Assembly: GCA_943370385.1 (NCBI GenBank)
Contig: CALRQT020000002.1
Coordinates: 186,001 to 250,000, forward strand
DNA length: 64,000 bases
Reading direction: 5' to 3'
From: BAIKAL-G1 sp943370385
Lineage (GTDB): Bacteria > Cyanobacteriota > Cyanobacteriia > PCC-6307 > Cyanobiaceae
Shown here piece by piece: positions 16,969 to 26,400 of this stretch (positions are counted from its first letter, which is position 1; each line of letters starts with the position of its first letter). The notes beneath the pieces were generated by a model, which worked only from the letters and a program-made list of their open reading frames with translations, searched no databases and was not told the DNA's origin. The position numbers and the translations under genes are program-made.

Positions 16969-17730
16969 ATGGACCCTGGGTGCAGCAGGGCCTTCTCGGG
17001 CCGTCGGGTTGCGATCACCGGTGCCAGCGGCAGCCTGGGGCTGGAGTTGTTGCGGGCCTTCCATGGCTGCGGTGCCAGCCTGGTGGCCCTAACCACCAGG
17101 ACTGAGCTCCTGGAGCTAAGCACCTCGGACGGCAACCCCATCGCCCTGGAGCAGGTCACCTGGAGCTGCGGCCATGAAGCTGAACTCAGGGAGCTGTTCA
17201 GCCAGATCGACATCTTGGTGATCAACCACGGGGTCAATCTTCACGGCGATCGCAGCCCCACCGCCCTGGAACGCTCCCTAGAAGTGAATGCCCTCAGCAG
17301 CTTGCGCTTACTCGAGCTTTTTGCGGCGGCCCAGCCCGGCAGCCCTTCTGCCCAGTTAGCCAAGGGGCCCAAGCCCTACCGGGAAGTGTGGATCAACACG
17401 TCTGAGGCCGAAATCCTGCCGGCCGTGAGTCCCCTTTATGAGATCAGCAAGCGGCTTGTGGGCCAGCTGGTGAGCCTCAGGGCCCTGGATCTGGCGGGGC
17501 CGGAGCTGCGGATTCGCCGCCTGGTACTCGGGCCCTTCCGCTCCAACCTCAATCCGATTGGGCTCATGGGCGCTGCCTTTGTGGCCCAGGCCGTGCTGCG
17601 GCTGGCCTCATGGAATTGGGGGCTAATCATCGTTACCCCCAATCCCCTCACCTATGTCCTGTTCCCCCTCGTGGTGCTGGCCCGTTGGGGCTATCTGGGC
17701 CTCTTCAGCCGGCCAAGCTCAAGCTCCTAA
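16969..17730 (+). CDS. Short-chain dehydrogenase/reductase (SDR)
   Basis: The protein has ~253 residues. The NAD(P)-binding TGASGSLG motif comes first, NHG takes the place of NNAG, and YEISK supplies the catalytic Tyr and Lys, with a Ser of WINTS upstream. A hydrophobic C terminus (LTYVLFPLVVLARWGYLGLF) suggests a membrane-associated end, as in some sterol- or fatty-acid-like SDRs. Start codons exist at 16915, 16939 and 16957. The ATG at 16969 was chosen because a GGAG ends six bases before it and it avoids overlap with the divergent gene. It is convergent with map. Confidence 0.82.
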   Translation: MDPGCSRAFSGRRVAITGASGSLGLELLRAFHGCGASLVALTTRTELLELSTSDGNPIALEQVTWSCGHEAELRELFSQIDILVINHGVNLHGDRSPTALERSLEVNALSSLRLLELFAAAQPGSPSAQLAKGPKPYREVWINTSEAEILPAVSPLYEISKRLVGQLVSLRALDLAGPELRIRRLVLGPFRSNLNPIGLMGAAFVAQAVLRLASWNWGLIIVTPNPLTYVLFPLVVLARWGYLGLFSRPSSSS

Positions 17731-17747
17731 GCCCCAACCCCATCGAC

Positions 17748-18626
17748 CTAGAAGTCCCGGTCGGTAAGGATTTCGCAACCATCACTGGTCACGGCGATGG
17801 TGTGTTCCCACTGGGCCGAGAGGCTCCCGTCCTCAGTCACCACGGTCCAGCGGTCCTTGAGGGTGCGGCAGGCCTTGCTGCCGGCATTGAGGATCGGCTC
17901 CACCGCCAGGGTCATGCCGGCCCGCAGGGTCATATTCGGCAGGTCCCGGGTGCGGAAGTTGAACACCGAGGGTTCCTCATGCAGGTTGCGACCGACGCCA
18001 TGGCCGGTGTAGTCCTCCACCACCGCATAGCCATGGGCTTCGACGTGGTCCTGCACGGCGCCGGCGATATCGAGCAGGCTGTTGCCCGCCTTGATGCGGG
18101 CCAGGCCCTTCATGAGCGATTCCTGGGCCACCCGGGTGAGCCGCTGGGCCTCCTCCGAAGCCCCCTCGCCCACACAGAGGCTGATGCAGCTGTCGCCGTG
18201 GTAGCCCTCGAAGTAGGCGCCCGTGTCGATCTTGACTAGGTCGCCAGCGCGGATCACCCGTTTGCTGCTGGGGATGCCATGGACGACCTCATGGTTAATC
18301 GAGGCGCAGATGCTGGCGGGAAAGCCGTGGTAGCCCTTGAAGCTGGGGGTGGCCCCCATCTCGCGGATCCGCTTCTCCGCGTGGCGATCCAGGTCAGCGG
18401 TGGTCATGCCCGGTGCGGCGAGCTCGCTGATCTCCCTCAGCACGGTGGCCACGATCCGGCTGGCCTTGCGCATGATCGCGATTTCGCGCGCCGACTTGAT
18501 TTCCACCCCCCGGCGGCCCTTCTGGATGCGGGGGCCTGTTTGGGTGGCGGCAGCCTGGGCCGCTGCTGACGGGCTGGCGGCCGCTTGACGGTTGGTGTTG
18601 GCCAGCAGATCAGCAAAAAGATTCAT
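17748..18626 (-). CDS. map: Type I methionine aminopeptidase
   Basis: The 292-residue enzyme removes the initiator Met from nascent proteins, using two metal ions. The metal ligands can be seen: two Asp in KIDTGAYFEGYHGDSC, His in YTGHGVG, Glu in AVEPIL and Glu in AQWEHT. The substrate-region His lies in INHEVVHGIP. About 40 extra residues rich in Ala, Ser and Gln precede the catalytic core (which begins near GVEIKSAREIAIM); several map paralogues in cyanobacteria differ in this N-terminal part. Confidence 0.95.
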   Translation of the reverse strand: MNLFADLLANTNRQAAASPSAAAQAAATQTGPRIQKGRRGVEIKSAREIAIMRKASRIVATVLREISELAAPGMTTADLDRHAEKRIREMGATPSFKGYHGFPASICASINHEVVHGIPSSKRVIRAGDLVKIDTGAYFEGYHGDSCISLCVGEGASEEAQRLTRVAQESLMKGLARIKAGNSLLDIAGAVQDHVEAHGYAVVEDYTGHGVGRNLHEEPSVFNFRTRDLPNMTLRAGMTLAVEPILNAGSKACRTLKDRWTVVTEDGSLSAQWEHTIAVTSDGCEILTDRDF

Positions 18627-18698
18627 CGAAAGGTCCAGGGCCGATTGTCAAGGTAGAACGGGAGGCCTGTCCCCTGTTGTACGGCCGGTGCCCGCCCC

Positions 18699-19076
18699 GT
18701 GATGCCGCTGCCTGGGCTGACGCCACCGAGGTTCCAGCAGCTCCGCCGGCTCCATGGGGCGGTGGCTCCGTTTGTGCTGGCGCCCTTGGTGATCACGGTT
18801 TTTAGCGGCATGGCCTACCGCCTGCTCAAGGACTGGGCTGGCCTAGGCCGCGACCAACTGCACGTTTTGATGGTGCTGCATGAGGGCGAATGGCTCGGCA
18901 AGCACCTGGAACCCTTCTATGTTTTATTCAACGGCCTGGGCCTGCTCTGGATGCTGATCTCTGGGAGCACCCTGGTGCTACAACGCTGGCGCCAGGGTCA
19001 CCGGCCTGGCCGGCCAGGCGATCTTGGCGGGCCAGGCGAAGCGGGCCCACCAGCCGGCCCTGATGGGTCCGCCTGA
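18699..19076 (+). CDS. PepSY-associated-type small membrane protein
   Basis: This 125-residue protein has two hydrophobic segments: APFVLAPLVITVFSGMAYRL and FYVLFNGLGLLWMLISG. The pattern RRLHGAVAPFVLAPLVITVFSGMAYRLLKD and the later VLMVLHEGEWLGKHLEP resemble a trimmed PepSY-TM unit, in which an N-terminal helix is followed by a periplasmic HxG-type region. The C-terminal ~25 residues are Gly/Pro-rich. GTG at 18699 and ATG at 18702 are both possible. It lies just upstream of rplS. Confidence 0.65.
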   Translation: MMPLPGLTPPRFQQLRRLHGAVAPFVLAPLVITVFSGMAYRLLKDWAGLGRDQLHVLMVLHEGEWLGKHLEPFYVLFNGLGLLWMLISGSTLVLQRWRQGHRPGRPGDLGGPGEAGPPAGPDGSA

Positions 19077-19118
19077 GCGGTACACTTGTTGTTTGGCCAG
19101 GCGTCTTTCGGAGCTGGG

Positions 19119-19604
19119 ATGGCAGCGGAATCTAACGAGATCAATGACATGACCAGCGAGACGGAGACCACCACGGTGGAGACCAGCTTGGAGACCAGCA
19201 CCCCTGCGGTGGCCACCCTGGAGCCTGTTAAGGCCACCACGGGCAAGCTCAGCGCCCAGGACCTGATTCGGGCCTTCGAAGCCGATCAGCTCAAGAGCGA
19301 TCTGCCCGAGATCTACGTGGGCGACACCGTCCGCGTGGGGGTGCGCATCAGTGAAGGCAACAAGGAGCGCATCCAGCCCTACGAGGGTGTGGTGATCGCC
19401 AAGCGCCACGGCGGTCTCCATGAGACCATCACCGTGCGTCGCATCTTCCAGGGGGTCGGCGTGGAGCGTGTCTTCATGCTGCACAGCCCCCAGGTCGCTT
19501 CCATCAAGGTGGAGCGGCGCGGTAAGGTGCGTCGAGCGAAGCTCTTTTATCTGCGCGATCGGGTGGGCAAGGCCACTCGCGTCAAGCAGCGCTTCGATCG
19601 CTGA
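19119..19604 (+). CDS. rplS: Ribosomal protein L19
   Basis: This is the 50S subunit protein at the 30S interface. The conserved core starts near residue 50 (LIRAFEADQLKSDLPEIYVGDTVRVGV) and ends with RDRVGKATRVKQRF. An N-terminal Thr/Glu/Ser-rich extension of ~45 residues precedes it. The ATG at 19119 has GGAG six bases before it. The next ATG at 19149 and an upstream TTG at 19086 are alternatives. A TACACT at about 19080 could serve as a -10 element but no -35 element is evident. Confidence 0.95.
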   Translation: MAAESNEINDMTSETETTTVETSLETSTPAVATLEPVKATTGKLSAQDLIRAFEADQLKSDLPEIYVGDTVRVGVRISEGNKERIQPYEGVVIAKRHGGLHETITVRRIFQGVGVERVFMLHSPQVASIKVERRGKVRRAKLFYLRDRVGKATRVKQRFDR

Positions 19605-19673
19605 GGCTTACGCCTCATTTGTCCAGGTCAATGTCCATCTTGTATGGGCCTTGACCGCGGGGGGGATCGCCTT

Positions 19674-19746
19674 GCGCCGTTAGTTCAGTTGGTAGAACGC
19701 AGGTCTCCAAAACCTGATGCCGGGGGTTCAAGTCCTCCACGGCGCG
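19674..19746 (+). tRNA. trnW: tRNA-Trp (CCA)
   Basis: This is a 73-base cloverleaf. The acceptor arms GCGCCGT and ACGGCGC pair perfectly, the anticodon loop is CTCCAAA between CAGGT and ACCTG, and the T-arm contains GGTTCAAGTCC. The discriminator is G, as in bacterial tRNA-Trp. The 3' CCA is not encoded. Confidence 0.95.
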
Positions 19747-19782
19747 TCCGATTCCCCCTCCTGCAGTTTCGTGGTTCCGGAC

Positions 19783-19971
19783 ATGGAGTTGGATCTACAG
19801 CCTGGTGATGTGGTCAAAGTTCTCGAGTCCGCAGCCCTTGGCTGGGTTCGGGCGCGGGTGATCCGTGTCAAATCCGGTGGTCGAGTCGTTGTTCAGAGCG
19901 ACCAGGGTCGGGAATTCACCGCCAGGGGAAACCAGGTTCGCCTGATTGAACCGGCCGGTTTCCGCCCCTGA
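19783..19971 (+). CDS. Hyperconserved picocyanobacterial protein (HCP, 62 residues)
   Basis: The protein has exactly 62 residues, starting MELDLQPGDVVKVLES and ending EPAGFRP. It is basic with a small beta-barrel-like pattern, such as VRARVIRVKSGGRVVVQS, resembling an SH3/KOW-like fold. I recognise it as the nearly invariant protein reported in marine Prochlorococcus and Synechococcus. The location between tRNA-Trp and tRNA-Asp and near rplS and gltX agrees with the conserved neighbourhood, which suggests a link to translation or transcription. A GTG at 19771 would add four residues. Its function is unknown. Confidence 0.85.
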   Translation: MELDLQPGDVVKVLESAALGWVRARVIRVKSGGRVVVQSDQGREFTARGNQVRLIEPAGFRP

Positions 19972-20193
19972 CCACCCGTGCAGTGGGCCGATGGCGGCCC
20001 GAAATCAGTTGCCCCTGATCGTGCTCCCCCGGAGCCCGGCCAGGGATTTTTTTATGGCCCCAAGGTTTTGTTGCTGCTGTCCTCCACTGGGGCCGATTGG
20101 TTGACGGAGGGGCCCGTCACAGCAGATACTGTTTGAAGCGCAGGGCGGCCAACCGTTGCCCGGGCGATCCAGAGCAGGCCCTCGGCCAATCTG

Positions 20194-20240
20194 TGATTTT
20201 GGTTGTAAAACCAAACGAAATTGGTTCAAAGACCAATTTG
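20194..20240. repeat. Two adjacent hairpins before tRNA-Asp
   Basis: The first is TTTGGTT, a GTAA loop and AACCAAA. The second has arms AAATTGGT and ACCAATTT around a six-base loop. They lie back to back and end where tRNA-Asp begins. They share the core TTGGT/ACCAA, so alternative pairing between them is possible. Neither is followed by a T-run, so a processing or structural role is more likely than termination. Confidence 0.55.
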
Positions 20241-20313
20241 GGACTGTAGTTCAATCGGTTAGAGCACCGCCCTGTCACGGCGGAAGTTGCGGGTTCGAGC
20301 CCCGTCAGTCCCG
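20240..20313 (+). tRNA. trnD: tRNA-Asp (GUC)
   Basis: This is a 74-base cloverleaf. The acceptor arms GGGACTG and CAGTCCC pair, the anticodon loop is CTGTCAC between CCGCC and GGCGG, and the T-arm contains GGTTCGAGCCC. The discriminator is G. CCA is not encoded. gltX begins 40 bases downstream on the same strand. Confidence 0.95.
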
Positions 20314-20352
20314 TTCCAACCAACCTTCCAGTCACTAAGGAGTCGCACCACC

Positions 20353-21795
20353 ATGGCGAACACGGATTCCGTGCGTGTCCGTCTGGCTCCTAGCCCCACG
20401 GGCACCCTCCATATCGGCACCGCCCGCACGGCGGTGTTCAACTGGTTGTTCGCCAAGCGCCATGGCGGCCAGTTCCTGTTGCGTATCGAGGACACGGACC
20501 GGGAACGCAGCAAGCCCGAATTCACCGCCAACATCCTCGACGGCCTGCAATGGCTGGGCTTGGCCTGGGATGGGGAGCCGGTGGTTCAAAGCGAGTGCAT
20601 TGGCGCCCACCGCGCCGCCATTGGCCAGCTGCTGGCCTCTGGCCATGCCTACCGCTGCTACGCCAGCGAGGCCGAGCTCCAGGAGATGCGCGAGCGCCAG
20701 GCAGCGGAGAACAAGCCCCCCCGCTATGACAACCGCCATCGGGACCTGACCCCCGACCAGGAGCAGGCCTACATCGCCGAAGGCCGCCAGGCCACGGTGC
20801 GCTTCCGCATCGACGATGGCGCCAGCATTGGCTGGACCGATTTGGTGCGCGGCGAGATGCGCTGGGCTGGCGCCGACCTGGGCGGCGACATGGTGATCGC
20901 CCGCCGGGCGCCAGCCGGCACAATCGGCGATCCCCTCTACAACCTGGTGGTGGTGGTCGATGACGCCGCCATGGCCATCAGCCACGTGATTCGCGGCGAA
21001 GACCACATCGCCAACACGGCCAAACAAATCCTTCTCTACGGGGCCCTGGGTCTGGCCCTGCCGGTTTTTGCCCACACGCCGTTGATCCTCAACAAGGAGG
21101 GCCGCAAGCTCTCCAAACGGGATGGGGTTACCTCCGTGGGCGATTTCCGCGCCCAGGGCTATAGCGCCGCCGCTCTGGCCAATTACATGACCTTGCTGGG
21201 CTGGTCGCCGCCGGAGGGCATGGGCGAGCGCTTCTCCCTGGCCGAGGCCGCCGCCGTGTTTGATTTCGATCGGGTCAACAAGGCCGGAGCCCGTTTTGAC
21301 TGGGACAAGCTCAACTGGTTGAACGCCCAGGTGCTCCATGACCTGGACCCAGGCCAGGTGCTGGACCAGTTGCGGCCCCTCTGGGCCGAAGAGGGCTGGT
21401 TGGATCAGGCCAGCGCCGACCAGGCCTGGCTGGAGTCGCTCTGCGCCCTGATCGGCCCGTCCCTCGTGACCCTGCGCGATGGCCTTGACCAGGCCCGGCC
21501 CTTCTTCCGCCGGCCCGAGCTCAGCGAAGCGGCCCTGGCCCAGCTGCAGAGTCCGGGGGCCCGAGAGGCCCTGCAAGCCCTGTTGGAGCTCCTGGGGGAA
21601 GGGCCCCTGAGCCTGGAGCAGGCTCAGGATTTGTTGGCCCAGGCGGTGACGGCGGCAGGAGTCAAAAAAGGAGTGCTGATGAAAACCCTGCGGGCCGCAT
21701 TGATGGGCAGTCTCCAGGGTCCCGACCTACTCAGCACCTGGCTGCTGCTCCAACCCAGTGGCGAAGCGGCCGAGCGCATCCGCCGCAGTCTTTAA
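20353..21795 (+). CDS. gltX: Glutamyl-tRNA synthetase
   Basis: The 480-residue class I synthetase charges tRNA-Glu (probably non-discriminating in cyanobacteria, with later conversion to Gln on tRNA-Gln). The HIGH-type motif is in APSPTGTLHIGTARTA (near residue 12) and the KMSKS equivalent is KLSKRDG (near residue 255). The all-helical anticodon-binding half follows. A GGAG nine bases before the ATG at 20353 supports this start; upstream in-frame codons run through tRNA-Asp and are not coding. It ends 12 bases from the convergent antiporter gene. Confidence 0.96.
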   Translation: MANTDSVRVRLAPSPTGTLHIGTARTAVFNWLFAKRHGGQFLLRIEDTDRERSKPEFTANILDGLQWLGLAWDGEPVVQSECIGAHRAAIGQLLASGHAYRCYASEAELQEMRERQAAENKPPRYDNRHRDLTPDQEQAYIAEGRQATVRFRIDDGASIGWTDLVRGEMRWAGADLGGDMVIARRAPAGTIGDPLYNLVVVVDDAAMAISHVIRGEDHIANTAKQILLYGALGLALPVFAHTPLILNKEGRKLSKRDGVTSVGDFRAQGYSAAALANYMTLLGWSPPEGMGERFSLAEAAAVFDFDRVNKAGARFDWDKLNWLNAQVLHDLDPGQVLDQLRPLWAEEGWLDQASADQAWLESLCALIGPSLVTLRDGLDQARPFFRRPELSEAALAQLQSPGAREALQALLELLGEGPLSLEQAQDLLAQAVTAAGVKKGVLMKTLRAALMGSLQGPDLLSTWLLLQPSGEAAERIRRSL

Positions 21796-21807
21796 ACCCC
21801 TAGCGGC

Positions 21808-23121
21808 CTAAGGGCTGGGTGCGGGGGATTCGGGCTGGGGTGCTGGGCCCTTGGGGCCTTCCGCGGGCGATAGATCCGCCGGTGTCGGCTCTGGGCCCAG
21901 GGGATCGTTAGCGGGAGGTTCGGGCTCCATCACTAGGCCCAGCCGGCGGGCCAGGCTGGGGGCCGTGAAGCCCTGCAGGCCCACGGTGAGCACGATCATC
22001 AGGAACACCAGGCCCTTGAGATCCGAGGCTCCAGCCACGCCCGCGGCCTCGAGCTGCAGGGCAAACAGGCTGGCTACGGCGGCGGTCACGATGCCCCGCG
22101 GCGCGATCCAGCTGAGAATCAGTTTCTCGCTCCAACCCAGGCCGCTCAGGCCGATCGAACCGAGCTGGATCACGACCCAGCGATAGAGCATCAGGGCCAG
22201 CACACAGGCCACCCCGCCCAGGCCGAGGGGGCTCAGTTCCGCCCAGGAGAGGTCGGCAGCCAGCAGGGGGAAGAGCACGGTGATCGCCAGCTGGGCCAGT
22301 TGGGCGATGAGTTCATCCAGCTGGCTGGCCTCCTTATCGAGCCGGAGGCCCACCACCACTCCCGCGGCCACGGCCGCGGGAAAGCCCGCCTCGGGCAACA
22401 GCCATTCGGTGCCGCTCACCAGCAGGAACAGGGCGCCCAGGATGAGTTGCAGGGGCAGCGGGTCCTCCTGCTCCGTGCCCGAACCCCTGGGCAGGTGTTC
22501 CAATACAAGACTCAGGATCAAGCCGCCGGTGGCGCCGATCGCCACCCCGCCGCCAACCCGTAGTCCCAACAGGGAAACGACATCGGCCCAGCCCGCCAGG
22601 TCGCCTAAGGCCAGCTGCAGCAACAGCAGGGCGAGTACGGCGCCGATCGGCTCGAGGATCAACCCCTCAGCCTGGAGAATCTGGCCGAGACCGGGGAGCA
22701 GGCGCATCTGCTGCACCATCGGTGTCACCACCGTGGGTCCAGTGGCCAGGGAGATGGCCGCAAACACCCAGGCCAGGGGCCAATCCAGGCCAGCCAGCTG
22801 GTGGGCCAGCAGGGCGCCGCCCAGCAGGCCCAGCACCCCTCGCACCACCACCAGCTGCACAACGGTGCGTTGCAGGTCCCGGCCGGCCAGGCGCAGGTTC
22901 AGCCCGCCATCGAAGAGCACCAGGCTCACCAAAAGGCCCACCAGGGGTTGCAGGCCCCGGCCCAGGGTTTCGGGTTCGACCAAGTTGAAGCCGGCCCGGC
23001 CGATCACCAGGCCGACCGTGAGCAGCAGCACCACCGCCGGCAGGCCCGTGAGCCGGGCGATTAACTGGGCCAGGGAGCCGGCAAAGAAGGACTCGCTCCA
23101 GAGCAGCTCAAGGCGATTCAA
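21808..23121 (-). CDS. Monovalent cation:proton antiporter (CPA family)
   Basis: The 437-residue protein has about 12-13 hydrophobic spans and a Pro/Glu/Ala-rich cytoplasmic tail (last ~45 residues). Family features are ISLATGPTVVTPMVQQ (TM4), LQAEGLILEPIGAVLAL (TM5) and SWIAPRGIVTAAV (TM10 region). Such proteins exchange Na+ or K+ for H+ at the cytoplasmic or thylakoid membrane. In the TM5 motif the acidic residue is Glu (LEP) where relatives known to me carry Asp (IDP). It is convergent with gltX and 18 bases downstream of a small unknown gene. Confidence 0.88.
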   Translation of the reverse strand: MNRLELLWSESFFAGSLAQLIARLTGLPAVVLLLTVGLVIGRAGFNLVEPETLGRGLQPLVGLLVSLVLFDGGLNLRLAGRDLQRTVVQLVVVRGVLGLLGGALLAHQLAGLDWPLAWVFAAISLATGPTVVTPMVQQMRLLPGLGQILQAEGLILEPIGAVLALLLLQLALGDLAGWADVVSLLGLRVGGGVAIGATGGLILSLVLEHLPRGSGTEQEDPLPLQLILGALFLLVSGTEWLLPEAGFPAAVAAGVVVGLRLDKEASQLDELIAQLAQLAITVLFPLLAADLSWAELSPLGLGGVACVLALMLYRWVVIQLGSIGLSGLGWSEKLILSWIAPRGIVTAAVASLFALQLEAAGVAGASDLKGLVFLMIVLTVGLQGFTAPSLARRLGLVMEPEPPANDPLGPEPTPADLSPAEGPKGPAPQPESPAPSP

Positions 23122-23139
23122 GGGGGCGGCTCCAGGGAA

Positions 23140-23382
23140 TCATTCGTCGAAGGAGTTGAACTGGGGTTCAACCCGGATCCCCACCACACCACTGGGGCGG
23201 ACCACCAGGTATTCCCCCTGGAGATCATGGATCGGCACGTTAACGAAGGCCTCGGCAGGACCGGAATTCAGCACCTCGCCATACCACTTTTGAAAGGAGG
23301 CCAGATCGGGAAAATTGATCACCTGGTGGTGACCGCCGGCAAGGAGCAGGTGAATGGCGTAGTGGTTGGGCGTACGGGCCAT
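23140..23382 (-). CDS. Small conserved-looking hypothetical protein
   Basis: This is an 80-residue soluble protein that I do not recognise. It starts MARTPNHYAIHLLLAGGHHQVINF and has alternating strands and one helix (LASFQKWYGEVL). The C-terminal half (EYLVVRPSGVVGIRVEP) looks like two beta strands. It is 18 bases upstream of the antiporter gene on the same strand and could be co-transcribed. It is divergent from polA. Confidence 0.65.
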   Translation of the reverse strand: MARTPNHYAIHLLLAGGHHQVINFPDLASFQKWYGEVLNSGPAEAFVNVPIHDLQGEYLVVRPSGVVGIRVEPQFNSFDE

Positions 23383-23469
23383 CGGGTTTGGCGCCTCACA
23401 GGATCACCGCCCCACGATATGGACGGGGTTGGCCCCTCTGCCAATCTGAGGCGGTTCCGGAAGCAGGCC

Positions 23470-26400
23470 ATGACAGCACAAGGCAGCCTCCCGAACGGGC
23501 AAACCTCTGGCGCTGGGGCCGTTGCTGCCCCTGCTGCGGCCGCTCCCCTGCTGCTCTTGGTGGATGGCCACAGCCTGGCCTTTCGCAGCTTCTATGCCTT
23601 TTCGAAGGGAGGCGAAGGGGGGCTCAGCACCAAGGAGGGCGTGCCCACTTCGGTGACCTACGGCTTCCTCAAGGCCCTGCTCGACAACTGCAAGGGCCTG
23701 GCCCCCCAGGGGGTGGTGATCGCCTTCGACACGGCCCAACCCACCTTTCGCCATGAGGCTGACAGCGCCTACAAGGCCCACCGCGATGAAGCACCAGAGC
23801 ACTTCTTCGCCGATCTGGCCAACCTGCAGCAGATCCTCGAAACCTCCCTCGACCTGCCCCTCTGCATGGCCCCTGGCTACGAGGCCGACGACGTGCTCGG
23901 CACCCTGGCCAACCGGGCCGCGGATGCGGGCTGGCGGGTGCGGATCCTCTCGGGCGACCGGGACCTGTTCCAGCTGGTGGATGACGGCCGCGACATCTCG
24001 GTTTTGTATATGGGCGGCGGGCCCTACGCCAAAAGCAGTGGTCCGTTGGAAATCAAGCGCGAGGGCGTGATCGCCAAGTTGGGCGTGACCCCCGAGGAGG
24101 TGGTGGATCTCAAGGCCCTCACCGGCGACAGCTCCGACAACATCCCCGGGGTGAAGGGAGTCGGGCCGAAAACGGCCATCAGCCTGCTCAAGGAGAACGG
24201 CGACCTCGATGGCGTCTATGCCGCCCTCGAGGGCTTAGGCGAAAAGGACAGTAAGGGGGCCCTCAAGGGCGCCCTCAAGGCCAAACTCAGCGCCGATCGC
24301 GACAACGCTTACCGCTCGCGCATGTTGGCGGAGATCCTCATCGACATCCCGCTCCCTAGCGAGCCCCGGCTGCCCCTGGGGGCGGTGAACGCCGCCAGCC
24401 TGGCGGCGAGCCTGGAGGGCCTGGAGCTGTTCAGTCTGGTGAAACAGGTGGGCAGCTTTGCGCGGATCTTTTCGGCAGAGCCACCCGCAGAGCCACCGTC
24501 AGAGCCACCGTCTGAGGCCAGCGCGGATGCCACCCCGGCATTGCCTGGGCCGAAGTCGGTTGAACGGGCCGGCCCGGGGTCGACGCCCGCAGCGAAGCAG
24601 GATTTGGGCACGGCCGTTGGGGCCCAGGCGGGCCCCTCGGACCAGGCTCTTAAGCTCAACCAGCTCCCTAGCGAGCCCGGCCAGCTGCCCCCCTTGGCTC
24701 CCCAGCTGATCGGCTCCGAGGGCGACTTACAAGCCCTGGTGGAGCGGCTGTGGGCGACGACCGATCCAGCCAGCCCCATTGCCCTGGATACCGAAACCAC
24801 CGCCCTCAATCCCTTCCAGGCGGAGCTGGTGGGGATTGGCCTCTGCTGGGGCGAGGGTTTGGCCGACCTGGCCTACATCCCGATCGGCCACCATCCGCCC
24901 GCCGCCGCCGACCTGCTGAGCGCGCCGCCGCCGGCCCCGCCCCAGTTGCCCCTGGAGCAAGTTTTGGCGGCCCTGGCCCCCTGGCTAGCCAGCGACAAGC
25001 ACCCCAAAACCCTCCAAAACGCCAAATACGACCGGCTGGTGCTGATGCGCCACGGCCTACCCCTTGGCGGCGTGGTGATGGACACCCTGCTGGCGGACTA
25101 CCTGCGCGATGCCAATGCCAAACATGGTCTCGACGCCCTGGCCGAGCGCAACTTTGGCTTCAGTCCAACCGCTTTTGGCGAGCTGGTGCCGAAGGGGGCG
25201 ACCTTTGCTTCGGTGCCGATTGGGGAGGCCGCCCTCTATTGCGGCATGGACGTGCACCTCACCTGGCGGCTGACGGGGCAGCTGCGGCAGCAACTCGCTG
25301 ACCTGGGCCCGGCCCTTGCCGCCCTACTGGACGCGGTGGAGCTGCCCCTTGAGCCCGTGCTCGCCCTGATGGAGGCCACCGGTATCCGCATTGATACGGC
25401 CTACCTGGCCGAGCTCTCCGGCGAGCTAGCCACCACCTTGGCCCGGTTGGAACTGGAAGCCCGCGTCGCCGCTGGCTTGGATTTCAACCTGGCCTCACCC
25501 AAGCAGCTCGGTGAGCTGTTGTTTGACAAGCTCGGCCTGGATCGCAAGAAATCGCGCAAAACCAAGACCGGCTGGAGCACCGATGCGGCCGTGCTCGAAA
25601 AACTGGAGGATGCCCATCCGGTGGTGCCCCTGGTGCTGGAACATCGCACCCTCAGCAAGTTAAAAAGCACCTATGTGGATGCCTTGCCAGCCCTGCTGGA
25701 GCCAGAAACGGGCCGGGTTCACACCGATTTCAACCAGGCCGTCACCGCCACCGGTCGCCTGTCCAGCAGCAATCCCAACCTGCAGAACATCCCCATCCGC
25801 ACGGAATTCTCCAGGCGGATTCGCAAGGCCTTCCTACCCCAGCAGGGTTGGCAGCTGATCAGTGCTGACTACAGCCAAATTGAGCTGCGCATCCTCACCC
25901 ACCTCTCGGGCGAACCGGTGCTGGTGGAGGCCTACCAGGCCGGTGACGATGTGCACGCCCTTACGGCCCGGTTGCTGCTGGAAAAAGACGACGTCAGCCC
26001 TGATGAACGCCGGCTCGGCAAAACGATTAATTTCGGCGTGATCTACGGCATGGGCGCCCAGCGCTTTGCCCGTGAAACCGGCGTCAGCCAGGCCCAGGCC
26101 AAGGAGTTTCTCACCAAATACAAACAGCGCTATCCCCAGGTTTTTGCCTTCCTAGAACTGCAGGAGCGGCTTGCCCTCTCCCGCGGCTATGTGGAAACGA
26201 TCCTGGGCCGGCGCCGGCCCTTCGCCTTTGATCCCAATGGCCTGGGCCGCTTGTTGGGCAAGGATCCCCTTGAGATTGACCTTGAAGTAGCCCGCCGCGC
26301 CGGCATGGAGGCCCAGCAACTGCGGGCAGCCGCCAATGCGCCAATACAGGGTTCCAGCGCCGACATCATCAAGTTGGCGATGGTGCAATTGCACCGGGAG

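Noticed and set aside
17240..17260. GCGATCGC (HIP1-like) octamers as a repeat family
   Set aside because: Only a few scattered copies were seen (also near 47503), which is not an enrichment that could be claimed without counting the genome.
23227..23469. Upstream extension of the polA frame by 81 codons
   Set aside because: It overlaps the small divergent gene at 23140-23382 and has no similarity to Pol I; the ATG at 23470 fits the family start.
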